A model generated the notes under the pieces. That model made no database searches. It saw only the letters and a program-made list of their open reading frames with translations, and had not been told where the DNA came from. Of a stretch of DNA of 64,000 nucleotides, positions 18,558-25,545 are shown piece after piece. The stretch covers positions 310,001 through 374,000 of the forward strand of contig NZ_JAFIBU010000001.1 of the NCBI RefSeq assembly GCF_017833255.1, in the 5' to 3' direction. A program made the position numbers and the translations under genes. How positions within the stretch are numbered: the stretch's first letter is position 1; every line of letters begins with the position of its first letter. Origin of the DNA: Paenibacillus sp. PvR098 (GTDB lineage Bacteria > Bacillota > Bacilli > Paenibacillales > NBRC-103111).

Positions 18558-18634
18558 GGGCCCTTAGCTCAGTTGGTTAGAGCGGTCGGCTCATAACCGA
18601 TTGGTCGGGGGTTCGAGTCCCTCAGGGCCCACCA
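18558..18634 (+). tRNA. tRNA with CAU anticodon, probably tRNA-Ile2
   Basis: 77-base cloverleaf with acceptor GGGCCCT/AGGGCCC and anticodon loop CTCATAA. The loop and D-arm (TTAGCTCAGTTGGTTAGAGC) look like Bacillus tRNA-Ile2, in which C34 is modified to lysidine; elongator tRNA-Met usually has loop TTCATAC. Elongator Met remains possible. CCA encoded. Confidence 0.85.
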
Positions 18635-18645
18635 CATAAGATCAT

Positions 18646-18731
18646 GCCGGAGTGGCGGAATAGGCAGACGCACAGGACTTAAAATCCTGCGGTAGGTGAC
18701 TACCGTACCGGTTCGACCCCGGTCTTCGGCA
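18646..18731 (+). tRNA. tRNA-Leu (UAA)
   Basis: 86-base tRNA with a long variable arm (GGTAGGTGACTACC), anticodon loop CTTAAAA giving UAA, and acceptor GCCGGAG/CTTCGGC with discriminator A. CCA is not encoded, unlike the two tRNAs before it. Confidence 0.95.
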
Positions 18732-18747
18732 GTTCTTAGAATGAATG

Positions 18748-18794
18748 TGAATAAAGGGTGTTGCTTTGCATGTCAAAGCAACACCCTTTATTCA
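18748..18794. terminator. Terminator of the tRNA cluster
   Basis: A 21-base perfect stem (18748-18768 with 18774-18794) and a 5-base loop. The T-rich tail lies within the stem (CCCTTTATTC). Confidence 0.8.
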
Positions 18795-18922
18795 TAGTAA
18801 TAGAATGGTTCTTCATCGAAAGGGCTTCGAATAGAAGCTTTTTTATATTTTTGGATTTGGAGTGTTTTTTTATCCTCCCACTCATATACTTATATAATCA
18901 CACAAAGAGGAGGAGGGATTCC

Positions 18923-19141
18923 ATGCCTTCGATTATTTTTGCGCCCATCAAAGTAACCAGCAACTCTGGAGAGCTGGTGTTTGGCGACGTGCTCCAAATT
19001 ACGCCGAAAAGCACATCCAAAGCGAATGCAGGGTCCGGAGGAAGCAATACCGGTGATTTCAGCGCCACGTTCTCGCTCATCAGTCTTACGAATACAGTCG
19101 ATCCAGATATAGCCGATTCGAACAATGCAGGCAACAATTAG
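18923..19141 (+). CDS. gerPF: GerPF/GerPA-family spore germination protein
   Basis: A 72-residue protein with the GerPA/GerPF signature (GDVLQITPKSTSKANAGSGG, then NTGDFSATFS and TNTVDPDIAD). GerP proteins are needed for small germinants to pass the spore coat. The ATG is set by GAGGAGGAGGG 5 bases upstream. A sigma-K-like -10 (CATATACTT, 18883-18891) precedes it. In Bacillus gerPF ends the operon; here the homologue is upstream, separated from gerPABCDE by an inverted Hsp20 gene. The symbol reflects best fit by position and family; it could be a second gerPA-like copy. Confidence 0.82.
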   Translation: MPSIIFAPIKVTSNSGELVFGDVLQITPKSTSKANAGSGGSNTGDFSATFSLISLTNTVDPDIADSNNAGNN

Positions 19142-19228
19142 GCTACATATGCTGACATTGATGCAGTCTTAATTAAAGGCGCAGCCCCTTCGCTCCAAGA
19201 GGAACGGACGGGATGCGCTTTTTGGCTT

Positions 19229-19702
19229 TTACGTAAACCGGATATCGATCTCTTGATACGGGTTCTCGTGGCTTTGCTTTCGCATATGGAACTGCAGAAT
19301 GCCGTTACGGTAGACTGCTTTGCAGCTTCCAGGAACGACGGGGCTGGCTAGTCGGATCGTCTGGATATTATTGTCCGGCAGCCCCTCTAACCGGATTTGA
19401 CTCACGTTCAGCAGGGCTCTCAGCTTGCGTGCTTGCGCTTTTTCCGGGACATGCACCTTAACAATGACATTGTTGTGAGTGTCAAATACCTCGGAGTGAA
19501 AATGATGCTTGAGCGATGGAGAATCCATGTTGGGCAGCGCTTGCTTCATGACATCCTTCACATAGTTTTCAACCCAAGCCATCGGTTCGCCATCCTTCCC
19601 AAGGTTCGACGGCCCGGCAAAAGGCATCTTGCCTCCAAAAAATTGCTCGAAATTTTTCCAATTCATATCAAAGAAGTTTTTATTGTTTTTGCTTCCGTCC
19701 AT
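19229..19702 (-). CDS. Hsp20/alpha-crystallin-like protein, probable spore protein
   Basis: A 157-residue protein with an N-terminal region rich in Asn and Phe and an alpha-crystallin-like C-terminal half: FHSEVFDTHNNVIVKVHVPE, and later a SCKAVYRNGILQFHMRK strand pair equivalent to the GVLTV part of Hsp20. The start is set at the ATG at 19702, with AAGGAG 9 bases before; GTG codons at 19708 and 19711 lie too close to that RBS. A CATATACTT element, the same nonamer as upstream of the gerPF-like gene, stands at 19725-19733 on this strand. Position inside the gerP region suggests mother-cell sporulation expression. B. subtilis GerT may be a functional comparison, but this cannot be checked here. 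Confidence 0.72.
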   Translation of the reverse strand: MDGSKNNKNFFDMNWKNFEQFFGGKMPFAGPSNLGKDGEPMAWVENYVKDVMKQALPNMDSPSLKHHFHSEVFDTHNNVIVKVHVPEKAQARKLRALLNVSQIRLEGLPDNNIQTIRLASPVVPGSCKAVYRNGILQFHMRKQSHENPYQEIDIRFT

Positions 19703-19779
19703 GTTCACCACTCCTTACTGCTTCAAGTATATGAACGCATTACGCAAAGCATAACTCTTGAAGTGGCGCGAAAGAACAT

Positions 19780-19805
19780 ACTTCTTGGCGTCCGAACATA
19801 TAATG
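19780..19805 (+). promoter_or_regulatory. Sigma-K-like promoter of gerPABCDE
   Basis: AC at 19780-19781, 15 bases, then CATATAATG (19797-19805), close to the sigma-K consensus (AC, then CATANNNTA). The gerP operon of Bacillus is sigma-K dependent, which fits. Confidence 0.5.
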
Positions 19806-19838
19806 AATCAAATCCATAACGGGTAAGGTGTTGCTGTC

Positions 19839-20075
19839 ATGCCGGCCATCGTGGGTGTAATTAAGATTGTGAATGTAGGTACAGGCTCCGTTGTACACAT
19901 CGGCGACGCAATTCAATTGGCTCCCAAAACGGTAGCCAAAACGTTCGCGGGGGCGGGCTCTTTTAATACCGGAGATCATATTAGAACCTTCAACATGGTA
20001 AACTCCACTAATACCTACGATAATGACGTAGCCGATTCCAACGTGATTTCGGCGGATAAGGCAGGTGTCATCTGA
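19839..20075 (+). CDS. gerPA: Spore germination protein GerPA
   Basis: A 78-residue GerPA/GerPF family protein: VGVIKIVNVGTGSVVHIGD, APKTVAKTFAGAGSFNTGD, then TNTYDNDVADSN. It opens the gerPABCDE operon and has AAGGTG upstream of the ATG. GerPA belongs to the set of coat-associated proteins that allow nutrients through to the inner-membrane germinant receptors. Its stop lies 4 bases before the gerPB start. Confidence 0.88.
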   Translation: MPAIVGVIKIVNVGTGSVVHIGDAIQLAPKTVAKTFAGAGSFNTGDHIRTFNMVNSTNTYDNDVADSNVISADKAGVI

Positions 20076-20079
20076 TCCT

Positions 20080-20298
20080 ATGCAGTTAACCATTCATCAG
20101 AATATCGTCATACATCAACTTAAAATCGGCGCAGTGACGAATTCGTCCGTCCTCCAGATCGGTACGGCCGGGACGATCCGCTCCTTGGCGAATTTGTATA
20201 ATACGGGAGGGTTCACCGGACCTGCTCCTGAATTGGGGGGGACGCCCGCCGCTCCTTCGACCGTGCCTTTCGTGCCGCTTCCTGCACCATCCAGATAA
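20080..20298 (+). CDS. gerPB: Spore germination protein GerPB
   Basis: A 72-residue protein beginning MQLTIHQNIVIHQLKIG with SSVLQIGTAGTIRSLANLYN and a Pro-rich tail, matching GerPB. The ATG at 20080 fits the short N-terminus of known GerPB; an in-frame GTG at 20065 overlapping the end of gerPA is an alternative with a similar RBS. Second gene of the operon. Confidence 0.85.
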   Translation: MQLTIHQNIVIHQLKIGAVTNSSVLQIGTAGTIRSLANLYNTGGFTGPAPELGGTPAAPSTVPFVPLPAPSR

Positions 20299-20313
20299 AT
20301 GGAGGAATATTCG

Positions 20314-20940
20314 ATGAATTCATCCTACTCCGAATCTTACTTTCAACAATTGAACGAATATTTGAGGTGGCAGACGGAACGCATCCGTTATTTGGAGAGC
20401 CGTATCGAGCTTATTACGCAGGAGCTGGAATCGCTCAAGAGGCAGCGAGGAGTAACCATTGAGAGGATCGAGTACAAATTCGACCAATTAAAAGTGGAAA
20501 CCCTGGAAGGCACATTAAACTTAGGCTTGTCCCCGTCCGGTCTTGGAGCTCAGTCATTAGATGACGCTACGGTAGGAGGCAAAGTCATCGGAACTAATAC
20601 AGCTCGGTCGGAATCCTTTGCCCGCGTACAGAGACAGGTCTATGATTATTTGCGGCAGTCCTGCCCTGAAGAGCTTGCCGGCCTGGAATCAGAGTATGGT
20701 ATAGAGCTCGGACGAGATTTTGCGGACTTTGTGGTCGGGGATTTACAGGGGCAAGCCGCGCAGCGGATCGAGTACTACTTGGATACGATGGTGGACCCGA
20801 AGCAGCCCATCCTGACGCAGGAGCAAGAGCTAAGGATCACCGACAAAGTGATTGGAGATATCCGGCTCGCAATGGAGCAATATGTCATAAAGATGAATCA
20901 ACAAGGAGGTGCTGCGGATGATTCTAAAGGTAGAAAATAA
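20314..20940 (+). CDS. gerPC: Spore germination protein GerPC
   Basis: A 208-residue hydrophilic protein with an N-terminal coiled coil (YLRWQTERIRYLESRIELIT, about residues 15-45) and a middle region with IERIEYKFDQLKVETLEGTL typical of GerPC. The start is placed at the ATG at 20314 because GGAGGAAT lies 5 bases before it; the ATG at 20299, immediately after the gerPB stop, overlaps that RBS. Its end overlaps gerPD by 23 bases, showing tight operon packing. In the GerP set GerPC is the largest member. Confidence 0.88.
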   Translation: MNSSYSESYFQQLNEYLRWQTERIRYLESRIELITQELESLKRQRGVTIERIEYKFDQLKVETLEGTLNLGLSPSGLGAQSLDDATVGGKVIGTNTARSESFARVQRQVYDYLRQSCPEELAGLESEYGIELGRDFADFVVGDLQGQAAQRIEYYLDTMVDPKQPILTQEQELRITDKVIGDIRLAMEQYVIKMNQQGGAADDSKGRK

Positions 20941-21097
20941 TGCACTGAACGTCGGGAGTGTGAAAGTGACAGCTGTGGCCAGTTCCTCCATACTTCTCAT
21001 TGGCGACACACAGGTAATCACTTTGTCCAGTGTGTTCGATACCCCGCCGGAGTCGCTCATTATCGGACCTCTTGAACCATTGTCTCCAGAGGAATAA
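20918..21097 (+). CDS. gerPD: Spore germination protein GerPD
   Basis: A 59-residue protein, MILKVENNALNVGSVKV ... SSSILLIGDTQVITLSS ... FDTPPESLIIGP, matching GerPD. The RBS AAGGAGGTG lies within the end of gerPC, 7 bases before the ATG; the two genes overlap by 23 bases in different frames. Ends 2 bases before gerPE. Confidence 0.88.
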   Translation: MILKVENNALNVGSVKVTAVASSSILLIGDTQVITLSSVFDTPPESLIIGPLEPLSPEE

Positions 21098-21099
21098 GC

Positions 21100-21486
21100 A
21101 TGGCACTCCCGGTTCGAACCTCCGTCGTGAATCGAGTCATGATTTACAGTATCGGCTATGCGTCCTTCTTTAATGTAGGCGATATTGGTGATTTCTCGCC
21201 GGTGACGTTCGCTTTAGCTGTCCAACGGGAGATTCCCGTATTCTACGGTAATGAGGGGAATTTAAGATCGTACCCGCTGTTTACGAGTCCGATCCCGCTC
21301 CCGAAGGGAGAAAGTGGGGCACGCATGACGGTAAATCACGCCGTTCCGGTCATACGGGTCAATGACGTTGAGGTACTGGCTGTTTCCACATCCTCTATAG
21401 TGCAGATCGGTTCCATCAAGTCCATACGGGCAGAATCTCGTATTAAGCATATTCGGCAGCTGCTCCGCGGTCTGCCGCCCAGGTAG
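21100..21486 (+). CDS. gerPE: Spore germination protein GerPE
   Basis: A 128-residue protein of the GerPE family: TSVVNRVMIYSIGYASFFNV, GDIGDFSPVTFALAVQRE, then a C-terminal SSIVQIGSIKSIRAESRIKH segment that repeats the S-S-x-x-x-I-G motif seen in GerPB and GerPD. RBS AGAGGAAT. Last gene of the operon before a terminator; no gerPF follows, unlike the Bacillus order. Confidence 0.87.
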   Translation: MALPVRTSVVNRVMIYSIGYASFFNVGDIGDFSPVTFALAVQREIPVFYGNEGNLRSYPLFTSPIPLPKGESGARMTVNHAVPVIRVNDVEVLAVSTSSIVQIGSIKSIRAESRIKHIRQLLRGLPPR

Positions 21487-21489
21487 GCA

Positions 21490-21517
21490 CAAGAGACCCC
21501 TCAGAGGAGGTCTCTTG
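21490..21517. terminator. Terminator after gerPE
   Basis: CAAGAGACC (21490-21498) with GGTCTCTTG (21509-21517), then CGGCATTTT. It also serves the convergent gene that ends at 21525. Confidence 0.7.
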
Positions 21518-21524
21518 CGGCATT

Positions 21525-21764
21525 TTAGTACACATGAGGATAGCCAGCCGGGTACATCGGGTGCGTTTGGTAAGGGGGAAACGCTTCGCCGACCTCCCAG
21601 GATTCAACGATTTGTCTAGCCGTATAGAAATCATACCCGCGTCCCAATAAATAACTGATAGCCGCCGCCTCATACATGGCGTGATGAACCGATGTTTTAG
21701 GCGCCTCATACAAGCTGTGGTGAACTGCCGGCATAACCACTCTCAATACGTAATCCCGATCCAT
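21525..21764 (-). CDS. Small hypothetical protein, possibly spore-associated
   Basis: A 79-residue protein beginning MDRDYVLRVVMPAVHHSLYE and ending in a Pro/Tyr/His-rich tail (YQTHPMYPAGYPHVY). The core contains two similar segments, PAVHHSLYEA and SVHHAMYEA, suggesting a short duplication. The composition of the tail resembles small coat proteins and the gene is convergent with the gerP operon, hence the guess. The ATG at 21764 has GGAAGGA 12 bases upstream; a TTG seven codons earlier is an alternative. No family recognised. Confidence 0.6.
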   Translation of the reverse strand: MDRDYVLRVVMPAVHHSLYEAPKTSVHHAMYEAAAISYLLGRGYDFYTARQIVESWEVGEAFPPYQTHPMYPAGYPHVY

Positions 21765-21867
21765 TCCGAAGCCACGTCCTTCCAAGAGAAAAGTTAGTCT
21801 TGCTTACATCCATACTATATTCGCCTACGGGCCAAATGCCCTCGGGCTCCAGCCCAAATTTGTTTTA

Positions 21868-21876
21868 TGATATAAT
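21868..21876 (+). promoter_or_regulatory. Extended -10 promoter of the VOC gene
   Basis: TGATATAAT: perfect TATAAT (21871-21876) with an upstream TG one base away. No clear -35, as allowed for extended -10 promoters. Confidence 0.5.
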
Positions 21877-21923
21877 AGATTAGAGTAGAGTAGGATGGAT
21901 GGAGTGAAGGGAGAGGAAATGCA

Positions 21924-22319
21924 TTGGCACGAAGAAAGGTGGAGCATGTCGGTGTCATGGTGAAGGACATCGACGCTTCGGTACAATTTTATAAGGAAGT
22001 GGTCGGGCTCGAGCTGAAGGATACGCTTGATCATTCGAACGGTGTGATCAAGCTTGCTTTTCTGGGCTTCGGGCAGGCCGGCGAGACAGAGCTGGAGCTG
22101 ATTCAAGGCTACAACGACGGTCTTCCGCAAGAGGGTAAGGTGCACCACTTGGCATTCACTGTGGATGATATTGAAGAAGAGTGGGCCCGGATCGGTGAGA
22201 TGGACGTTCGGCTCATCGATCAAGAAATTACTACACTGCCTAATGGATCCAGGTATTTTTTCTTCTACGGACCGGACGGCGAATGGATCGAGTTTTTCGA
22301 GTCCACCCGCTCAACCTGA
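21924..22319 (+). CDS. VOC-family (glyoxalase/dioxygenase-fold) protein
   Basis: A 131-residue two-module betaalphabetabetabeta protein: VEHVGVMVKDIDASVQFYKE opens the first module and KVHHLAFTVDDIEEEWARI the second. Metal ligand candidates are His8, Glu65-region, His77 and Glu126 (DGEWIEFFE). These positions resemble glyoxalase I, but the substrate cannot be assigned. The start is a TTG with GGGAGAGGAAA upstream; the overlapping ATG at 21920 is out of frame and stops after 14 codons. Followed after 3 bases by a small Cys-rich gene, so probably co-transcribed. Confidence 0.82.
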   Translation: MARRKVEHVGVMVKDIDASVQFYKEVVGLELKDTLDHSNGVIKLAFLGFGQAGETELELIQGYNDGLPQEGKVHHLAFTVDDIEEEWARIGEMDVRLIDQEITTLPNGSRYFFFYGPDGEWIEFFESTRST

Positions 22320-22322
22320 CGT

Positions 22323-22511
22323 ATGAAGAACGCTAATTCTTTGGATAATGAGAGAATCAATTGCTTTTTGTGCAAGCACTTTTATGTTACATGGGACCCG
22401 AGCTTCCCCAGAGGCTGCCGACTTTACGAATTCAAGACGAGCGAGCTGCCTTCGGCAGTGGTCAAGCGGTCTTCGGGAAAGCCGTGCATGGCGTTTGAGA
22501 AAAAACAATAA
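22323..22511 (+). CDS. Small four-cysteine protein
   Basis: A 62-residue protein with Cys in the pattern CFLCKHF ... RGCRLYEFK ... KPCMAF. Four Cys in such a short chain suggest a zinc or iron-sulphur site. The order CxxCxHF, then PxGC, then a C near the end is, from memory, a small family found in several Firmicutes and sometimes labelled as a uracil-DNA glycosylase fragment; I would not use that label. It starts 3 bases after the VOC gene stop and is followed by another small gene. Confidence 0.7.
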   Translation: MKNANSLDNERINCFLCKHFYVTWDPSFPRGCRLYEFKTSELPSAVVKRSSGKPCMAFEKKQ

Positions 22512-22531
22512 AGCTGCGGGAGAGTATAGTT

Positions 22532-22735
22532 ATGCTGTTCAGCAAGAGTCAAAAGAAACTGATATTGGAAGTTTTACTTAAAGAGAGACGGCGGTTGTTT
22601 TCCAAGCATAAAGGAGAGCTCCTCGATCAAACGATAGCCGACTTATCGCAAATGGTGCGTAACGAAGATATCAATATTACCGAGCCGAAGGATAACTCCA
22701 TTGATTGGAGCTCCCGGCGAAAGAAACGGAAATAG
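22532..22735 (+). CDS. Small basic hypothetical protein
   Basis: A 67-residue protein, largely helical, with a KKLILEVLLKERRRLF segment and a strongly basic C-terminus (SSRRKKRK). GGGAGAG lies 10 bases before the ATG. It is the last gene of a probable three-gene unit with the VOC and four-Cys genes, closed by a terminator at 22747-22780. A nucleic-acid-binding role is possible from charge alone. No family recognised. Confidence 0.65.
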   Translation: MLFSKSQKKLILEVLLKERRRLFSKHKGELLDQTIADLSQMVRNEDINITEPKDNSIDWSSRRKKRK

Positions 22736-22746
22736 TGAGTTCTCAT

Positions 22747-22780
22747 GAAATAAGGCATCCCGCCCGGGATGCCTTATTTC
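22747..22780. terminator. Bidirectional terminator
   Basis: 16-base perfect stem GAAATAAGGCATCCCG with a 2-base centre. It lies between convergent genes and includes the stop codon of the DUF2905 gene. Confidence 0.85.
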
Positions 22781-22995
22781 GTAAACCAACGGATCAAATA
22801 CATCCCGAGGGATAATACGACACTGATCACAATGCATGTGACGATCGGGAAATAAAATTTCACATTCTCCTTCTCCACGACAATGTCGCCGGGAAGCCGG
22901 CCGAGATTCAAAAATTTGCCGCCTACGGACCAGAGCAGCCCGACCACAATCATGACCACTCCGCCCCAGATCAATAACTTGGGAATTGAATCCAT
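22774..22995 (-). CDS. DUF2905-family small membrane protein
   Basis: A 73-residue protein with two transmembrane helices (about 7-25 and 48-68) joined by GKFLNLGRLPGDIVVEKEN, the conserved core of DUF2905. Members occur widely in Firmicutes, often near ruvAB, but not here. No function is established. The stop codon is inside the terminator at 22747-22780. Confidence 0.82.
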   Translation of the reverse strand: MDSIPKLLIWGGVVMIVVGLLWSVGGKFLNLGRLPGDIVVEKENVKFYFPIVTCIVISVVLSLGMYLIRWFTK

Positions 22996-23007
22996 GCTTG
23001 CCGCCCC

Positions 23008-23166
23008 TTATTTAGTAATCAGCTTTAACTTCACCGCTTGTTCTTCCGTTAAAATGAACTCTTCATTAGGCCAGAACTCCTCATCCTTATCTCTGCCGAA
23101 AAGCTTGAGCAGTTCAATCCAAACTCCCTTTTCCATCGCTTCGGATGCAGAAATCATAATTTTCAT
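23008..23166 (-). CDS. Small acidic hypothetical protein (52 residues)
   Basis: A short frame with an excellent TTAGGAGGCG Shine-Dalgarno before the ATG, beginning MKIMISASEAMEKGVWIELL and ending VKLKLITK. One amphipathic helix and a Glu-rich middle are visible; no signal, membrane or metal motif. It lies 12 bases upstream of the DUF2905 gene on the same strand and is probably co-transcribed with it. Function unknown. Confidence 0.65.
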   Translation of the reverse strand: MKIMISASEAMEKGVWIELLKLFGRDKDEEFWPNEEFILTEEQAVKLKLITK

Positions 23167-23311
23167 AGGAATCGCCTCCTAATTAGCGGTATATGCTTAT
23201 TTTACACTAAAATCAATGTTAAAAAACACCATCTTTGAATAGGGAACATTAAATAGGTTTCTTACGTCTTATCATATAGACAGTAATTGAATACAAGAGG
23301 AGACTGTGTTG

Positions 23312-23557
23312 ATGAAACAGAGATGTAAGGTGTTCATGTTCCTACTGCCTTTGTTTTGGATAGGGATGTCCTATATAAAGCCAACCATGGCCTGCGCATG
23401 TGCAGGGGAGGATCCAGAGCCCACTCTTGCCGACTGGTTGTATGTTTCCGCAGGTAGTATTGGAATCGCCGGAATGGTGATCTTGACCGCTGTACTAACC
23501 GTAAGGGCAGGAATGGCTCACAGCAAAAAAGACGGGAAGGCTCCCGTCAACGAATGA
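23312..23557 (+). CDS. Small membrane protein with two hydrophobic segments
   Basis: An 81-residue protein with an N-terminal hydrophobic segment that could be a signal peptide ending near TMACACAG, an acidic loop (GEDPEPTLADW) and a transmembrane helix (about 45-66), then a Lys-rich tail. The ATG at 23312 is preferred because AGAGGAG stands 9 bases upstream; GTG 23306 and TTG 23309 are also in frame. No family recognised. Confidence 0.65.
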   Translation: MKQRCKVFMFLLPLFWIGMSYIKPTMACACAGEDPEPTLADWLYVSAGSIGIAGMVILTAVLTVRAGMAHSKKDGKAPVNE

Positions 23558-23569
23558 ATGATGCTTGGC

Positions 23570-23740
23570 TTAGGCTGTGGCTGATTTTTGAAGTTCGTTC
23601 TGATCGGTACTAGCCCCAGTCTTACATATTCCGGCGCTATACATCGTGGAGTTCATGTAATGAAAGCCGGTTTTAAAAATGACCTCATTCTTCGTTGATA
23701 AAGAAGGGTGCACCTGATTACATGCTATACAATAGTACAT
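23570..23740 (-). CDS. Small CxxC protein
   Basis: A 56-residue protein beginning MYYCIACNQVHPSLS. The CIAC pair and a later lone Cys suggest a partial zinc-ribbon. AAAGGAG lies 8 bases before the ATG; the longer open frame upstream (to 23812) has no RBS. It is convergent with the preceding membrane protein gene. Function unknown. Confidence 0.6.
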   Translation of the reverse strand: MYYCIACNQVHPSLSTKNEVIFKTGFHYMNSTMYSAGICKTGASTDQNELQKSATA

Positions 23741-23921
23741 AATAATCTCCTTTCGCGCCGATGTGACATTTATAGACATATTATATGCCCGAAATTGTGA
23801 TTTAAGACACAATTTATTTTGAATATTTTCTAAAGTTTTATTTAGAACTTTGCATAGAGGAGGAAAGAGATGGATACTTGGTGAATAACACTTATATCTT
23901 GGATTGAATTGATAATAATTC

Positions 23922-23950
23922 TTGACTTTTTTTTATGAGATTGGTATTAT
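23922..23950 (+). promoter_or_regulatory. Promoter of tRNA-Val
   Basis: TTGACT (23922-23927), 17-base spacer, TATTAT (23945-23950), 30 bases before the tRNA. Confidence 0.75.
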
Positions 23951-23979
23951 TAATAACGTCCAAACGAAATTAATATCAT

Positions 23980-24052
23980 GACTTGTTAGCTCAGCTGGGA
24001 GAGCACCATCTTGACAGGGTGGGGGTCAGTGGTTCGAGCCCACTACAGGTCA
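23980..24052 (+). tRNA. tRNA-Val (GAC)
   Basis: 73-base cloverleaf: acceptor GACTTGT/ACAGGTC, D-arm TAGCTCAGCTGGGAGAGC, anticodon stem CCATC/GGTGG with loop TTGACAG (GAC), T-arm GTGGTTCGAGCCCAC. CCA is not encoded. It has its own promoter and terminator. Confidence 0.94.
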
Positions 24053-24059
24053 TACCGTG

Positions 24060-24095
24060 AAAGTCCTTGTGCAGCAAGGGCTTTTCGCTTTTTTT
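24060..24095 (+). terminator. Terminator of tRNA-Val
   Basis: AAAGTCCTTG (24060-24069) pairs with CAAGGGCTTT (24075-24084), 5-base loop, followed by TCGC and a run of seven T. Confidence 0.85.
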
Positions 24096-24547
24096 AGGGC
24101 AGTGTACATGGTGAGGCTATATCACATTTAAAACCAATGAAAGATTATGATTTGCACAGTTTCGAGCCGTCAAATGTTAAATCCAAACAAGCAATTGATA
24201 AATGGAAGAGTTGGGCCTCAAGAAAGTAGAGCACAATCCAATATTGACTCTTTGATTAACCCCTGGTGTTAATTGTTCAATAGGGGGAACTCATTCTTTC
24301 ATAAAGGCTTCAGTTATTAGGCGGCTGTTTCAATGTTTTTGATTCAATTCATTTAAACTGGGGTAATAAAAAGTAGTGGGAAGTGGTGATGGTGACCGAA
24401 AGGTTGGTTGAATAACCATGAAATCACTAAAGAGGATGAAACGAAGATTTCTTCGGGTCCTTTCAGGTAAGATTCCCTAGCGGTTGGAAAATAGCTTAGT
24501 TACTATTAACGTTTGCAAGTTAAATAACATGATCACGTCTTCCCATA

Positions 24548-24579
24548 GAAAACCCTACGGTTAAAATCGTAGGGTTTTC
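24548..24579 (+). terminator. Orphan terminator
   Basis: GAAAACCCTACG with CGTAGGGTTTTC, 12-base stem and 8-base loop, followed by GCTTTG. No gene ends just upstream on either strand. Confidence 0.65.
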
Positions 24580-24660
24580 GCTTTGTTCCATCTATTCAGG
24601 TGCTGCGATTCATATCTAGATCTAATCGTTAACAAACGGCTATCATTGATTTTGAATGTC

Positions 24661-24704
24661 AAAAAGCAGCTCGCCCGTGAGGAACGGCTGCTTTTTGGTT
24701 TTTT
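24661..24704 (+). terminator. Second orphan terminator
   Basis: AAAAAGCAGC (24661-24670) with GCTGCTTTTT (24687-24696), then GG and six T. The upstream 80 bases contain no supported gene. Confidence 0.65.
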
Positions 24705-24915
24705 AGTTACTTTTACCATTACAGAGTCCCCATTTTCTAAAAATCTAGACTTTAGCCGGGCTCTCAAAAAGGGATACCATTAATCGAAGAACGTAAGGTT
24801 GTTTTTGAAATATAAATTTAGGAATTCTTCCATCCCAGTCGGGCAAACTATGTTCTGGGAATGCGCTGGCAAAACGCTGCTCTTCCTTATCACAAAACGA
24901 GGGAGTGAGATTTGG

Positions 24916-25197
24916 ATGACTGAAAAAAACAATAATCGGAACGGTGCTGGTGATCGCAACACGACCGATACGGCTGGCATCGACACCGGTGAAGCTGTGG
25001 GAACCGTAGGCGGTGCAACCGCAGGCGCTGTTGTGGGTTCCCTTTTGGGACCGCTTGGCACTGTTGCAGGTGGCATCGTCGGCGCAGCGTTGGGCAACGA
25101 AATGGGTGAGGGTATCGGGGGTGCCAATAACAACGCGAAAAACGCGCGTGATGCTGGAGGTAACGGCGGCGCCACAACACCGGATCAAAAAGAATAA
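24916..25197 (+). CDS. Glycine-zipper domain protein
   Basis: A 93-residue protein with a polar Asn/Asp/Thr-rich N-terminus, a central glycine-zipper region (about residues 29-70: repeated G-xxx-G as in GGATAGAVVGSLLGPLGTVA and GIVGAALGNEMGEGIGG) and a polar Asn/Gly-rich tail. Such zippers form closely packed membrane hairpins. The ATG at 24916 follows GGGAGTGAG; an upstream open extension to 24799 lacks an RBS. GC-rich compared with its surroundings. Possibly a stress or spore membrane protein; no specific function assignable. Confidence 0.78.
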   Translation: MTEKNNNRNGAGDRNTTDTAGIDTGEAVGTVGGATAGAVVGSLLGPLGTVAGGIVGAALGNEMGEGIGGANNNAKNARDAGGNGGATTPDQKE

Positions 25198-25233
25198 ACA
25201 GCGCTAGAACCAACCTACTAGTGAGGAAAAGCA

Positions 25234-25257
25234 GGGCGCAGGGGCAACCCTGTGCCC
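25234..25257 (+). terminator. Probable terminator of the glycine-zipper gene
   Basis: GGGCGCAGGG with CCCTGTGCCC (one G-U), GCAA tetraloop, followed by ACTTATTTATT. Confidence 0.6.
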
Positions 25258-25545
25258 ACTTATTTATTGGGCAGCACTTCAATGAGGACCACACCAAATG
25301 GTCTATTTTAGTGTTTACTAATCCACTAATTCGCAGGATAACGAATGAAGACGAGGCCAAAATTCTTAGCTCCATGTGACCCACATTGTGGTAATATAAA
25401 AAACAAATCATGGATTTACTACAAAAAATAGCGTGGTCAGTTGCGATCCCTTCATTTCTGCACATCCATAAGCTTTATTTTATAAGATATTTTAGGAATA
25501 GGAATAGGAATAGGAATATAAATAGAATTATTACGGGGGAAAAGG
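25258..25545. other. Non-coding stretch
   Basis: AT-rich DNA without a supported gene on either strand. It contains the GGAATA tandem repeat at 25495-25518 just before a micro-gene candidate. Nothing else seen. Confidence 0.4.
25495..25518. repeat. Hexamer tandem repeat (GGAATA)x4
   Basis: Four perfect copies of GGAATA in a row, ending 28 bases before the GTG of a 41-codon frame. Such short arrays can vary in copy number by slippage. Confidence 0.9.

Larger units (their letters stand above)
24096..24915. other. Gene-poor stretch with remnants
   Basis: About 820 bases without a convincing gene. The best frame is 24137-24229 on plus (30 residues, MKDYDLHSFEPSNVKSK and on to WASRK), which has no Shine-Dalgarno and reads like the tail of a longer protein, so it may be a gene remnant. 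Two good terminators (24548-24579 and 24661-24704) have no gene in front of them, which suggests lost genes or unannotated small RNAs. Nothing else is visible. Confidence 0.5.

Noticed and set aside
24799..24915. N-terminal extension of the glycine-zipper protein
   Set aside because: The open frame continues upstream but has no RBS, and its residues are unlike the rest; the ATG at 24916 has a clear site.
24890..25465. 191-residue minus-strand frame across the glycine-zipper gene
   Set aside because: It runs antisense to the zipper gene, is Cys/His/Arg-rich in the manner of antisense frames, and has no RBS.
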